Source: Elusimicrobia bacterium GWC2_64_44 (GTDB taxonomy: Bacteria > Elusimicrobiota > Elusimicrobia > Elusimicrobiales > UBA9959). Taken from it: a stretch of DNA of 48,051 nt. Position 1 is the stretch's first letter. Each line of letters begins with the position of its first letter. Of the stretch, positions 22,422-33,093 are shown one piece after another. The position numbers were made by a program, and so were the translations under genes. Under the pieces are notes generated by a model that saw only the letters and a list, made by a program, of their open reading frames with translations, was not told where the DNA came from and searched no databases. The stretch is taken from the NCBI GenBank assembly GCA_001799845.1, contig MGUG01000014.1, positions 1 to 48,051 on the forward strand, given 5' to 3'.

Positions 22422-23276
22422 CTATGTTGTTTTTGTGTCAGGCCCAAAACAGGATAAGCCGGCCCTGGACAGCATCTTAAGCTGTTTCGGGGTATTCGAC
22501 AGCATTCTGTCCGCCTGGTAGTTCAGCCCGAAGTAGACCTGCGCCCTGTTTATATAGCCGAGTTTTTCAGCCGCTTTCACGCTCCGCTTCGCATACGCCT
22601 CTCCATGCACGCTCCGGCAAACACGATACAATGTCTCCAGGTCTTTTTTTGTGATCTCACGCCTTACGCCTTTATACTTTTCCGAAAAGCCCGCCAGGAG
22701 TTCCCTGTCAGTTATCTTACGATAAACCTCATTATGAACCACTATTTTTGCCCCGAGCCTTTTACGCGGAGCAGGCTGCACCGACGGGTAGCCTACCACC
22801 AGGGAAACGACCGGGACCACCCCCGCGGGAAGGCGGCACATTTTCCTGATCTCTGGTATTCTGTCGAATATGGGTCCGATATAAACGGAGCCCAGGCCGT
22901 GCGCGTCGGCCGCGGTGCACAGGTTCTGGGCACACAGGACGGTGTCCTGAAAGGCGATCCAGAAAGGCCTCAAGGAGCGATCCGCGGAGAACGGGGCTGA
23001 TTCCATCCTGGCCCAGCGCTTAAGCCTGTGAAAGTCCACACAAAAGATAAAATGCAGCGGGGCTTTCTTCATAAAGCTCTGCCCGCACAACTCTGCCAGC
23101 CGGTCTATCGAGGCGCGCCTCTCTATTTTGATCACGGAATATGGCTGAAGATTCCCCCCAGTGGGCGCCTGGATGCCGGCTGCAAGGATATTTTTTACTA
23201 CTCCAGCCGGGACCCGCTTACGGGTGAATGCCCGGCAGCTTGCCCTTTTTAACAGAAGTTGTAAGGTTTTATTCAT
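22422..23276 (-). CDS. Nitroreductase-family flavoprotein
   Basis: 284 residues. The FMN-binding fold is shown by RASCRAFTRKRVP, APTGGNLQPYS (FMN phosphate and ring contacts), QDTVLCAQNLCTAADAHGLGSVYIG and VVSLVVGYP. The C-terminal 100 residues extend beyond a minimal nitroreductase and contain a lid-like YFGLNYQADRML. Members reduce nitro compounds, quinones or flavins, and some oxidise azolines in peptide natural products. It is on the same strand as the peptide operon but separated by a strong terminator, so a shared role is only suggested. It carries seven cysteines, somewhat many for the family. Confidence 0.85.
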   Translation of the reverse strand: MNKTLQLLLKRASCRAFTRKRVPAGVVKNILAAGIQAPTGGNLQPYSVIKIERRASIDRLAELCGQSFMKKAPLHFIFCVDFHRLKRWARMESAPFSADRSLRPFWIAFQDTVLCAQNLCTAADAHGLGSVYIGPIFDRIPEIRKMCRLPAGVVPVVSLVVGYPSVQPAPRKRLGAKIVVHNEVYRKITDRELLAGFSEKYKGVRREITKKDLETLYRVCRSVHGEAYAKRSVKAAEKLGYINRAQVYFGLNYQADRMLSNTPKQLKMLSRAGLSCFGPDTKTT

Positions 23277-23337
23277 ACATAGTCCCTTAAGATTACAAGC
23301 CCGCCGCCACTGGCCAAAGCCATTCCGCCAGTCGGGT

Positions 23338-24543
23338 TCAGTGCTTGTGGCTATGGGCGTCGCAGGCGTCCATGCCGAACAGGGGTTTGCCGTCGGCGAA
23401 CGGGGAGATGGCGCGCAGGCGCTCTATCACCGGCGGCAGCTCGCGGAGGATGTAGTCCACTTCCTCTTCGGTGTTGTAGACGCTCAGCGAGAAACGCACC
23501 GAGCCGTGCGCGTAGGTCTGCGGCACGGCCATGGACATCAGCACGTGCGACGGCTCGAGCGAGCCCGAAGTGCAGGCGGAGCCGGAACTCGCGCAGATGC
23601 CCTTCTCGCTCAGCATGAGGAGGATAGACTCGCCCTCGATGTACTCGAAGCTGATATTGGTGGTATTGGGCAGGCGCACGGCGCCGCCGCCGTTGACGCG
23701 GGAATTCTTTATCTTGAGCAGGCCGTGCTCCAGGCGGTCGCGAAGGCCTTTCACGTAAGTGTTTTCCTTCTCCAGGTTGTTCTGGGCCAGCTCGGCGGCC
23801 TTGCCAAGACCTGCGATATACGGCACGTTCTCGGTGCCGGCGCGGCGGCCGTGCTCCTGGTGGCCGCCCATCAGGAACGGCGCGAAGCGCGCTCCCTTGC
23901 GGACATACAGCACGCCGATGCCCTTGGGCGCGTGCAGCTTGTGGCCCGACAGTGAGAGCATGTCTATCTTGGTCTCTTTGAGGTTGATGGGCAGCTTGCC
24001 CACGGCCTGCACGGCGTCGGTGTGGAACAGCGCGCCCTTGGCGTGGACTATGCGGGCGGCTTCTTCTACGGGGTAGACCACGCCGGTCTCGTTATTGGCC
24101 CACATGATGGAGACCAGCGCGGTCTCCGGCGTCAGGGCCACTTTCAGGTCCTCCAGGTTTATCTGACCGGTCGAATCCACCGGCAGGTAGGTGACGCGGT
24201 ACCCCTGCGTCTCGAGGTATTTAAAAACATTGAGCACCGCCGGGTGCTCCACCTTCGTAGTGATGAAATGCTTCTTCTCGGGGAAGGAGCGCAGCGCGCT
24301 CCAGATAGCGGTGGAGTCCGCCTCGGTGCCGCAGCTGGTGTAGATTATCTCGGAGGGCTCGCAGCCCAGGAGCTTCGCCACGCGCTCGCGGCCGAGGTCC
24401 AGGTACTTCTGGTTGCCCCCGCCGAAGAAGTGCATGCTAGACGGGTTGCCGTACAGCCCGTCGAAGAACGGCGCCATCTCGGCGGCCACTTCAGGCGCCA
24501 CGCGGCTGGTGGCGTTATTGTCGAAATAATAGACCTTGTCCAT
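23338..24543 (-). CDS. nifS: Cysteine desulfurase (NifS/IscS family)
   Basis: 401 residues. Removes sulfur from cysteine as a persulfide for Fe-S cluster assembly. FDNNATS at the N-terminus, the cofactor region TSCGTEADSTA, SGHKLHAPKGIG with the PLP lysine at 202, and the catalytic-cysteine loop SSGSACTSGS (Cys 324) are intact. The C-terminal DACDAHSHKH is a His-rich tail. It lies 10 bases downstream of nifU. The pair with a modular NifU marks a NIF-type assembly system; no nitrogenase genes are in the window, so it probably serves general or anaerobic Fe-S assembly. Confidence 0.95.
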   Translation of the reverse strand: MDKVYYFDNNATSRVAPEVAAEMAPFFDGLYGNPSSMHFFGGGNQKYLDLGRERVAKLLGCEPSEIIYTSCGTEADSTAIWSALRSFPEKKHFITTKVEHPAVLNVFKYLETQGYRVTYLPVDSTGQINLEDLKVALTPETALVSIMWANNETGVVYPVEEAARIVHAKGALFHTDAVQAVGKLPINLKETKIDMLSLSGHKLHAPKGIGVLYVRKGARFAPFLMGGHQEHGRRAGTENVPYIAGLGKAAELAQNNLEKENTYVKGLRDRLEHGLLKIKNSRVNGGGAVRLPNTTNISFEYIEGESILLMLSEKGICASSGSACTSGSLEPSHVLMSMAVPQTYAHGSVRFSLSVYNTEEEVDYILRELPPVIERLRAISPFADGKPLFGMDACDAHSHKH

Positions 24544-24553
24544 GAGCTCCCCC

Positions 24554-25387
24554 TTATTCCGCCTCTATCTCTATGGCCGGGTCGATGCGCTCGCGCAGCT
24601 CTTTCTCGACGACGTTCTTGAGCGTCGCGCCGGAAGACGGGCAGCCGTGGCACATGCCGAGGAAGCGCAGCTTTATCTTCTGGCCCTGCACGTCCACCAG
24701 CTCCATCCAGCCGCCGTCGGCCTTGAGCTTGGGGTTGATCTCCTCGGAGAGCACCTTCTCTATCATCTTGATCTTCTCCACCACGGTCATGGCGGAGAAC
24801 TTCTTGTGCTCGGCCTCGGCCCAGTAATCCTTGATGATCTTCTCTATCTCGCCCTTGCACTGGCCGCAGCCGCCGCCGGCCTTGGTGAAATTGGTCACTT
24901 CCTCCACGGTCTTGAGGTTATTTACCTTGATGGCCTTGAGGATGGCGTTCTCGGTTACGCTGAAGCATTTGCAGACCACCTTTTCCGCCATGCCCACTAT
25001 GACCTTCTCGGCCTTGCCGCCGCGGTAGTTCTTTATGGCGGCCTCCAGGGCTTCCATGCCCATCACCGAGCAGTGCATCTTCTCCCCGGGCAGGCCGCCC
25101 AGGAAGTCCGCTATCTGCTGGTTGGTGATCTTGGCCGCGTCGTCCAGCTTCATGCCCTTCACTATCTCGGTCAGGGCGGAGGAGGAGGCGATGGCGCTGG
25201 CGCAGCCGAAGGTCTTGAACTTGGCGTCCGTGATGGTGTCCGTGGCCTTATCTATCTTGAGGGTCAGTTTCAGCGCGTCGCCGCACACAATGCTGCCCAC
25301 CTCGCCCACGGCGTCCGGCTTCTCTACCTCGCCCACGTTGCGGGGGTTCTTGAAATGGTCGAACACTTTTTCTGTATAGTTCCACAT
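24554..25387 (-). CDS. nifU: Modular NifU Fe-S scaffold protein
   Basis: 277 residues, three domains. The N-terminal IscU-like scaffold has NPRNVGE, the CGD loop and LPGEKMHCSVMG with the expected cysteines. The central BFD-like [2Fe-2S] domain has CKCFSVTE and CGQCKGEIEKI. The C-terminal Nfu domain has LRFLGMCHGCPSSGATLKN (CxxC). This is full NifU architecture. It is the first gene of the nifU-nifS operon and passes clusters built with NifS sulfur to apoproteins; likely clients in the window are the dicluster protein, the Rrf2 regulator and the radical SAM enzyme. Confidence 0.95.
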   Translation of the reverse strand: MWNYTEKVFDHFKNPRNVGEVEKPDAVGEVGSIVCGDALKLTLKIDKATDTITDAKFKTFGCASAIASSSALTEIVKGMKLDDAAKITNQQIADFLGGLPGEKMHCSVMGMEALEAAIKNYRGGKAEKVIVGMAEKVVCKCFSVTENAILKAIKVNNLKTVEEVTNFTKAGGGCGQCKGEIEKIIKDYWAEAEHKKFSAMTVVEKIKMIEKVLSEEINPKLKADGGWMELVDVQGQKIKLRFLGMCHGCPSSGATLKNVVEKELRERIDPAIEIEAE

Positions 25388-25495
25388 AATGATACCTCTT
25401 TAGTCCTTTAAGCGCCCCGGGAGAGATCCGGGACCTGGCCGCCGCCTCGGCAGGGAGGGGGCACCCCTATATCTTATTAAATACCGGCCCGGTCT

Positions 25496-26032
25496 TCAAA
25501 TGAACTCGCGCTTCAGTGGCCCACGGTCCAGCGCCAGCGCCCCCCACAGGCAGAGCCCGCCCCCGGCAAAGGCGCCCAGCCGCAGCAGTCTGGCCGCCAG
25601 CTTTACCGACTCGTTGAACTCCGGGGCCAGCGACACCCCGCCGTACTCCAGCGGCCGCGGCACGGCCAGCCAGGGGAAAAGCAGCAGCAGCAGCGCGGCG
25701 GCCGCCAGCAGGTAGAGCATCAGGAAAGCGCCGCGGCGCCCCCACTCTTTGCGCGCCCAGACGCCCAGCGACAGCGACAGCCCGGATGTCCAGAACAGCA
25801 GCGAGAAGACGAAGGCCAGGCGCATGTGGTTGACCATGAAACCGGCCAGCGGCGGCATGTCCACCGGCAGGGTGGAGCGCCCGAGGGCCAGAAAGAAGGC
25901 GGGAGTGGAGAAGACGTCGAGCAGTGTGAGCAGGTCCCGCCCCGCCTTGAGCGACATGACGGCGCAGGCGGCGGCGGCCCCCAGGGCCCCGGCCGAAAGC
26001 GCTTTAGACTTTCCTTCGGGCAGCAGCTTCAT
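25496..26032 (-). CDS. Four-helix membrane protein of unknown function
   Basis: 178 residues with hydrophobic segments at about 14-30, 68-92, 101-122 and 150-168. A basic KEWGRRG loop between helices 2 and 3 suggests the topology. No motif recognised. It is divergent from the ACT protein gene. Confidence 0.6.
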   Translation of the reverse strand: MKLLPEGKSKALSAGALGAAAACAVMSLKAGRDLLTLLDVFSTPAFFLALGRSTLPVDMPPLAGFMVNHMRLAFVFSLLFWTSGLSLSLGVWARKEWGRRGAFLMLYLLAAAALLLLLFPWLAVPRPLEYGGVSLAPEFNESVKLAARLLRLGAFAGGGLCLWGALALDRGPLKREFI

Positions 26033-26134
26033 TAAAATTAATTATATAACTTTCCCCGCGCCTTGCCCCGCGGGCTTGAAAAGTTATTTAATGGAGAACG
26101 GGCTCGAGCCCGATCTTAGGCAGCCGGAGCGACC

Positions 26135-26545
26135 ATGTCGGTAAAACTTATCAGGCAATACACCGTGTTCCTGCCCAATGTCCCGGGCGCGCTTTCCAAG
26201 TTCGTGGAGCTGTTCGCCAACGAGGGCGTCAACATCATCGGCATAGCTTCGGAGATCCGCGACGACTCCGGCGTGGTGCGCGTGGCCGTGGACGCCGACC
26301 GCAAGGTCAGCCACATCCTGACCGGCGCGGGCTTCACCACCATCGAGACCCAGATGATCTCGGTGGAGCTGTCCGACAAGCCCGGCCAGCTTATGCGCAT
26401 GACCAAGCTCCTGGGCGAGCACAATATCAATATCACCACGGTCTACGGCACCGCGGACACCGGCCACACGGGCCGCCTGCTGATGAACGCCTCGGACGTG
26501 GACAGGGCGCTGGAGATCCTCAAGTCGGAGCTGAACGGCAAGTAG
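26135..26545 (+). CDS. Tandem ACT-domain protein
   Basis: 136 residues made of two ACT domains: residues 5-70 (QYTVFLPNVPGALSKFVELFANEGVNIIGI) and 72-134 (ISVELSDKPGQLMRMTKLLGEHNINITTVYG). ACT pairs bind amino acids at their interface and control enzymes allosterically; free-standing two-domain proteins are common and usually bind amino acids or related ligands. No enzyme domain is fused. A terminator follows directly. Confidence 0.9.
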   Translation: MSVKLIRQYTVFLPNVPGALSKFVELFANEGVNIIGIASEIRDDSGVVRVAVDADRKVSHILTGAGFTTIETQMISVELSDKPGQLMRMTKLLGEHNINITTVYGTADTGHTGRLLMNASDVDRALEILKSELNGK

Positions 26546-26568
26546 CCCGCTTTCTCCGCAAATAAAAA

Positions 26569-26592
26569 CCGCCGGCTGCCCGGCGGTTTTTT
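26569..26592 (+). terminator. Rho-independent terminator after the ACT protein
   Basis: CCGCCGG-CTGC-CCGGCGG followed by six T, with an A-run before it. Confidence 0.9.
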
Positions 26593-26676
26593 CTTTCCGG
26601 CCCGCGCCGTCCGGCCGTCCTTTGACGGCGGGCACGGCAAGTATGTAAGATACGCACAGGGCTGAATGCCCCGCCG

Positions 26677-28506
26677 ATGAAAAAAATTTACCTGCTGCTT
26701 TCTTTTGTAACCGCTGTCCCGCAGACCGCCGCCGCGGCCGAGAGCCTGCTCCTTAAGAGCATCCGTGGCGGCTCTGGCGTGATCTACTCGGTGGCTTTCG
26801 CCCCGGACGGCCGGCATATCGCCTCCGCCGGAGTGGACAAGGCCGTCAGGATCTGGGACGTGCAGACCGGCAGCCTCGTCAAAACGCTGAAAGGCCATTC
26901 CAATTTCATCGACTCCGTGGTCTTTTCCCCGGACGGCAAGCGGCTGCTCACCGCCGCGGAGGACGGCACCGTTAAGCTCTGGGACGCGGCCAGCGGGACC
27001 TGCACCGGCACGTTCCGGGGCCACCGCGACTCCGGCCTCTTCGCCGTCTTTTTTCCCGACGGGGAGCGGGTCGCTTCCGGCGGCTACGACGGCATCATCC
27101 GGCTCTGGCGCGCCGGGGCCAGGGCGCCCTACCGCACGCTCCGGGCCCACTCCGGCTACATCAACGCCCTCGCCGTCTCTCCGGACGGCCATACGCTGGC
27201 TTCCGGCAGCGCCAGCCCCGTAGTAAAGCTCTGGGACGCGGAGACCGGCGCGCCCAAGGCGTCGCTGGAGGGCCACAAAGGGCCCATCAACGCGCTCACC
27301 TTCTCCCCGAGCGGAGACCAGCTCGCTTCGGCCAGCGACGACAGGAGCGCCAAGATCTGGAGGCTCAAGGACAACCTGTGCCTCAAGACCCTGCCCGGCA
27401 ACAGCCCCGTGCTGTCCGCCGCCTTCGCCCCGGACGGCTCCCATATTTACACCGGGAACGCCGACAGCTCTATCAACGTCTGGGAAACCAATAATGAAAC
27501 CCCGCTGCGCACCTTTACCGACCATTCCGGGGCGGTCAGGGCCCTGGCCCTCTCCCCCGACGGCACCAATTTGGTGTCCGGCAGTTTCGACAAGAGCGTT
27601 AAACTCTGGCTCACGCCCTGGGAAGCGGACCGGCGCGAGCGCGAGGCCAGGGAAGAAGAGGAGCGGGCCAGGAATTACGCGCTGCATTATAAAGCCGGGA
27701 TGCAACTCCTGTTCGATCCCACGCTGGCGAACCTCCGCCTGGCCAGCGCCGAGTTCACCCAGGCCCTGACCTTCAAACAGGAGAAAGAGTGCGCGGACAA
27801 GCTGGGCGAAACCGCGGCGGCCATCAAGAGAATAGAGACGCAACAGCAGCGGCTGAAAATGCTGGGGCTGATGGCGCTGGGCGGCATAGCCGTCCTGCTG
27901 GTCATCTGGCGCGTTATAGCCGCGGCGCGCGGCAAGGCGCGGGCCCGCAGGGTTTATCCGGACGAGATAAAGCGGGAAACCCTGCTGGGAAACTACGATA
28001 AGGCCCTGGGGCTGTATACCGAGTTCAAAGCCCTGAAGGGCGACATGACGAAGCTGCACAAGCTGGAGCTTAAAGAGCTCTACCAGGCGCTGCGCATCAG
28101 CGAGGACCTGGCCAAGGAGAACCTGCCCTACGAGTACCTGCTCTCCTACGCCCAGGCTTACGCCGCCGACGCCAATTACCGCCTGGCCGCCGCCATGCTG
28201 CGTTCCGGCATGCTTGCCGACGATTTTACCCGGCCCGAAGAGTTCGACTCCTTCGCGGCCATCTACAAACAGGCCCGCGGCTCCGAGAGCCTGCTGGCGA
28301 TACGCCTGAAGCCCGCCACTTACTCCGCGCTGGCCGAGGCCTTCGTTCGCGCGCAGGATCACGCCGGCTGCGCGAAGGCGCTGGAGCTGAAGGCGAACTA
28401 CATGCCCGCCGACATGTCCCCGAGGGACAAGGAACTGCTGGAAACCGCCCGCAAGAACGCGCCGGTCCCGCAGCCCCCCCCGCCGCTGAAGATAATGGAG
28501 ATCTAG
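26677..28506 (+). CDS. WD40 beta-propeller membrane protein
   Basis: 609 residues. A signal peptide (about 1-21) leads into seven WD40 repeats (about 28-320), each ending in forms such as VRIWD, VKLWD or IRLWR, enough for a closed seven-bladed propeller. A charged coiled region follows (WEADRREREAREEEERARN), then a helical stretch, one membrane helix (about 390-411), and a 190-residue helical tail with TPR-like character. With a signal peptide, the propeller should lie in the periplasm and the tail in the cytoplasm. Likely a scaffold linking the two sides. Flanked by terminators, so monocistronic. Confidence 0.85.
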   Translation: MKKIYLLLSFVTAVPQTAAAAESLLLKSIRGGSGVIYSVAFAPDGRHIASAGVDKAVRIWDVQTGSLVKTLKGHSNFIDSVVFSPDGKRLLTAAEDGTVKLWDAASGTCTGTFRGHRDSGLFAVFFPDGERVASGGYDGIIRLWRAGARAPYRTLRAHSGYINALAVSPDGHTLASGSASPVVKLWDAETGAPKASLEGHKGPINALTFSPSGDQLASASDDRSAKIWRLKDNLCLKTLPGNSPVLSAAFAPDGSHIYTGNADSSINVWETNNETPLRTFTDHSGAVRALALSPDGTNLVSGSFDKSVKLWLTPWEADRREREAREEEERARNYALHYKAGMQLLFDPTLANLRLASAEFTQALTFKQEKECADKLGETAAAIKRIETQQQRLKMLGLMALGGIAVLLVIWRVIAAARGKARARRVYPDEIKRETLLGNYDKALGLYTEFKALKGDMTKLHKLELKELYQALRISEDLAKENLPYEYLLSYAQAYAADANYRLAAAMLRSGMLADDFTRPEEFDSFAAIYKQARGSESLLAIRLKPATYSALAEAFVRAQDHAGCAKALELKANYMPADMSPRDKELLETARKNAPVPQPPPPLKIMEI

Positions 28507-28532
28507 GCCGCCCGGGACCGGGCAAAGAAAAA

Positions 28533-28559
28533 CCGCCGGGCTTTCCCGGCGGTTTTTTT
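28533..28559 (+). terminator. Rho-independent terminator after the WD40 gene
   Basis: CCGCCGGG-CTTT-CCCGGCGG followed by seven T. Confidence 0.93.
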
Positions 28560-28626
28560 ACGCCGCCTTTCTGCTTGTTCTTCGCCCTGAAAAGCGCGAG
28601 CGCCCCTCAGGGGGCTTCAGGACGGC

Positions 28627-28998
28627 TCACTTCCCCAGAAGCTCTTCCACTTTCCGCTGCAGCTGTTCCAGCACCACCGGCTTGGCCACGAAAGCCCGGC
28701 AATTCCCTTCCTGGGAGAACAGGTTTATCATACCCTGGTCGAAATATTTGCCGCTCATCACCACCACCGGTACGTCCGTGGTCTCCTCGCCGGCTTCCAG
28801 CTCGCGCAGCACCTCTATGCCGTTCATCCCCGGCATCATGATGTCCAGCAGGATGATATCGGGTTTAACGGCGGCGGCCTTGGCCAGGCCGTCCTTGCCG
28901 TTCATGGCCACCTCCACCCTGTACCCCTGCTTGGTGAAATGCGCTGCCTCTATCGTGGTGAAATCCGCGTCGTCGTCTATAATCAGCAATGTCGGCAT
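28627..28998 (-). CDS. Single-domain response regulator (CheY-like)
   Basis: 123 residues: a receiver domain only. The acidic pair is in IIDDDADF, the phospho-acceptor in DIILLDIMMPGMNG, the switch Ser in VVVMSGK and the Lys in FVAKPV. No output domain, so it must act by protein contact or in a phosphorelay. The hybrid kinases in this window end in receiver-like domains and lack an obvious output partner, but a link is only a possibility. I chose ATG 28998 because GGGGGGTAAA precedes it; the ATG at 29016 has no site. Confidence 0.92.
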   Translation of the reverse strand: MPTLLIIDDDADFTTIEAAHFTKQGYRVEVAMNGKDGLAKAAAVKPDIILLDIMMPGMNGIEVLRELEAGEETTDVPVVVMSGKYFDQGMINLFSQEGNCRAFVAKPVVLEQLQRKVEELLGK

Positions 28999-29114
28999 TT
29001 TACCCCCCTGTAACATGGTTACCCCCCGCCGCCCGCTGACGGGGCAAACCTTCCCCGCGAGGCCGTTACCTCATCTTACCTAACAATCGGCCAAAAACGA
29101 AAGATCCGTCGCGC

Positions 29115-29148
29115 AAAAAAAACGCCGGGGTTTACCGGCGGTTTTTTT
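29115..29148 (-). terminator. Rho-independent terminator after ettA
   Basis: CGCCGG-GGTTTA-CCGGCG flanked by eight A and seven T; on the minus strand it ends the ettA transcript with a T8 run. It could also work on the plus strand. Confidence 0.88.
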
Positions 29149-29159
29149 CGGCTGGAGGC

Positions 29160-30848
<1,689 letters not shown>

Positions 30849-30889
30849 GTTGTTTTCCTTGTTCCGCTCGTCCGTCCGGATATCATTAT

Positions 30890-30924
30890 CCCAAATAAGA
30901 AACCGCCGGTAAACAACCCGGCGG
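30890..30924 (-). terminator. Terminator after the secreted protein gene
   Basis: Minus strand CCGCCGG-N8-CCGGCGG followed by TTTCTTATTT, 21 bases after the stop of the gene ending at 30945. Confidence 0.75.
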
Positions 30925-30944
30925 CTTCCTGCGGCGCTGGCCGC

Positions 30945-31787
30945 TTACTTCAGGTAGTAGATCTTGGTCAGATAGGAATACTGTTCTCCGCCGCTGGTCA
31001 CCGGCTGGTCCAGGCGGTCGGTCTTCACGCCTATCAGCGTCTCGCCGCGCTTCTTGATGAGGTCCCTGTAGTAGGCCTCCTGCCCGGGGATGATAGCGGG
31101 GTCCTTGGCCACAGCCAGCGTAACGCCCACGCGCGGGCCGATGTAGAAGGCGGCGTTCTCGCCGTAGCGGGCCACGAACTTTATCCCGGCGCCCTCCAGC
31201 AGCGCGAAGTCCAAGCGCACGGCGCTGTGGCGCACGGACATATAGCGCAGCTGCTTCTCGCGGTCCTGGTTCTCGCCCAGCGCCGTCAGGTAGTAGAGGT
31301 TGACAGTGGGCTTGGGGAAAATGTTATCGTCCGTGGGCACGCCGAACGAACCCACTACGCGCAGGCCCGCGGCCCTCAGCGCGGCCGAGAGTTTTTTCTC
31401 CATCTGCGCCGGGGGCAGCGGCATGTGCGCGGTGTCGCAAAGGAAGCTGCGGATCGCCAGGCCTCCGGTGGGCTCGTACTTCAGGGCGCCGAAGCCGGGC
31501 GAGAACTCGGGCGGCAGCGGTTTTAGCCCGGCTTTGGTTATCACCGGCGTCCAGGCGGCGGTGAACTCGGCGAATTGTTCCGGGGTGCCGGCCATCTGCG
31601 TATACAGCAGTTTGGGGCCGGTCAGCGCCATCAGCCGCAGGCCGGAAAGGGTGCCGTCGGCGTAGCGGGCGTCGCCCGCGGCCGGGGCCTGCGGCGCCGA
31701 GGCGGCCACGTCAGAGGCCCGCAGGGATTCGAGCTCGGCGGCGCCGGCGAAAGCGGGGAGCAGCAGCAAGGCGAGAAGCAGTTTCAT
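30945..31787 (-). CDS. Secreted protein of unknown function
   Basis: 280 residues from ATG 31787, supported by GGAGGAACC and a signal peptide (MKLLLALLLLPAFAGAAE). The frame stays open further upstream but only across the antisense of the transporter gene. Contains a DARYADGTLSGLRLMALTGPKLLYTQ strand region, a single CDTAH cysteine, and a C-terminal half with FALLEGAGIKFVARYG and FYIGPRVGVTLAV strands, mostly beta. I do not recognise it. It follows the MFS gene on the same strand. Confidence 0.7.
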   Translation of the reverse strand: MKLLLALLLLPAFAGAAELESLRASDVAASAPQAPAAGDARYADGTLSGLRLMALTGPKLLYTQMAGTPEQFAEFTAAWTPVITKAGLKPLPPEFSPGFGALKYEPTGGLAIRSFLCDTAHMPLPPAQMEKKLSAALRAAGLRVVGSFGVPTDDNIFPKPTVNLYYLTALGENQDREKQLRYMSVRHSAVRLDFALLEGAGIKFVARYGENAAFYIGPRVGVTLAVAKDPAIIPGQEAYYRDLIKKRGETLIGVKTDRLDQPVTSGGEQYSYLTKIYYLK

Positions 31788-31852
31788 GGTTCCTCCAAAA
31801 GTAAGCCCTATGTTATACCACCGGGCCGGCTGGTTTTCAAGTGCCCGGCTCC

Positions 31853-33061
31853 TTAGTCCGCGGTCAGCGGCGCCGGGGCGGCCGGTCCGCTGTTTTTTTG
31901 TCCGTCGTCCACGGCGAGCGCGGCGAAGAAACCGGCCACCGCCAGCAGCGAGGCCGCGATGAACACCGACCGGTAGCCGTAGGCCGCCCACAGCAGGCCG
32001 CCGGCGGCGGGTACGGCCATGGAGACAGCGTGGTCTATGGTCACGCCGAAGGAGACCGTGGGCGCTATGTGCGACTTTTCTTCGGCGATGCGGTTGAGGT
32101 AGGTGGTGCGCGCTATGCGCGTGGCGAACATCAGGCTGTCGAGGATGAAGATGGCGTAGAGCAGCGGGCGCCAGGGAGCGAACGCGAAGCCGGCGCAGAT
32201 GAACAGCAGGATCAGGGAGTCCGCGAGGAACATCCGGCGCTCGCCTATCCTGTCCGTCAGCGCGCCGAAGGCCTGACGGAAGACCACGCCGAGGCCCGCC
32301 GCTGCCATGCCCAGCGCCGCCATGGCGGCCGGGCTGGCGCCGTACTGCGTCACCAGCACCCAAGGGGCGAAGGTCAGGAAGATCTGCTTGCGCGCGCCGA
32401 AGAGGATGTTGAGCAGGTAGTACCACTTGTACTTCCAGCGGAACACGAAGCGCCGGCCGCCAGGCGCGGCCTCTCCCCCGCCGCCCGGTATGCGGGCGAA
32501 CAGGAAAGCAGAAGCCAGCGACGCCAGGGCCGCGGCGCCGAAGGACCATCTGTACAGGTCCGGTCCCGCCAGTTTGGCCATTGCCCAGAAGAAGCCGGCG
32601 CCCGCTATAGCCGCGAAGTTGGTCATGCCGCTGATCTGCCCTAGGCGGCGGCCCTGCCCGCCGTCCTTCGCGAAGCGCAGTCCCATCACGCTCTCCACCG
32701 TCATGAACAGGTGGCCGCCGGTGCTCCACAGCAGCATCCAGACCAGCATGGAGTTGTACCCCGGCGAGAGGAAGGCCAGGCCGGCCACGCCGATGGCGGT
32801 AAGCAGGCTGGTGATCACGGCCCAGTGCCGCACCGGCAGCGCCGCAAGCAGCCCCGTCATGAAGATAAGCAGGAAGCCCGGCAGCTCGCGCGGGAACTCC
32901 AGGAAGCCGCGCTGCTTCTCGGTCAGGCTCAAAGTGTCGTTGAGGTAATTATTGAAGGCGTTGGAGATCACGCCGGTGTTGATGCCGAGAAAGAAGACGC
33001 CCAGGAGGAAGGCCTTGAAGGCCGGGTCGGCGCCGCGCCACCGTTTAAGCAGGTTGCCCAT
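31853..33061 (-). CDS. Major facilitator superfamily transporter
   Basis: 402 residues with about twelve hydrophobic segments. The MFS cytoplasmic loop motif appears in the second half (FGALTDRIGERRMFL) and in a weaker form in the first (LRFAKDGGQGRRLGQISG). The N-terminus reads FKAFLLGVFFLGINTGVISNAFNNYLND. Substrate unknown. An upstream hydrophilic tail is absent. The gene 66 bases downstream on the same strand is the secreted protein. Confidence 0.88.
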   Translation of the reverse strand: MGNLLKRWRGADPAFKAFLLGVFFLGINTGVISNAFNNYLNDTLSLTEKQRGFLEFPRELPGFLLIFMTGLLAALPVRHWAVITSLLTAIGVAGLAFLSPGYNSMLVWMLLWSTGGHLFMTVESVMGLRFAKDGGQGRRLGQISGMTNFAAIAGAGFFWAMAKLAGPDLYRWSFGAAALASLASAFLFARIPGGGGEAAPGGRRFVFRWKYKWYYLLNILFGARKQIFLTFAPWVLVTQYGASPAAMAALGMAAAGLGVVFRQAFGALTDRIGERRMFLADSLILLFICAGFAFAPWRPLLYAIFILDSLMFATRIARTTYLNRIAEEKSHIAPTVSFGVTIDHAVSMAVPAAGGLLWAAYGYRSVFIAASLLAVAGFFAALAVDDGQKNSGPAAPAPLTAD

Positions 33062-33093
33062 ATTGTAATTTTATCAATTTGCCCGAAGGGAGA

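Noticed and set aside
26443-28362. Long minus-strand frame antisense to the WD40 gene
   Set aside because: Its periodic Gly/Val/Arg pattern is the mirror of the WD40 repeats; the plus strand has seven clear WD40 blades.
31788-32729. N-terminal extension of the secreted protein gene ending at 30945 to a 594-residue protein
   Set aside because: The extra part runs opposite the reading of the MFS gene's own frame as an Arg/Gly/Pro-rich shadow. ATG 31787 has a strong ribosome site and opens a signal peptide.
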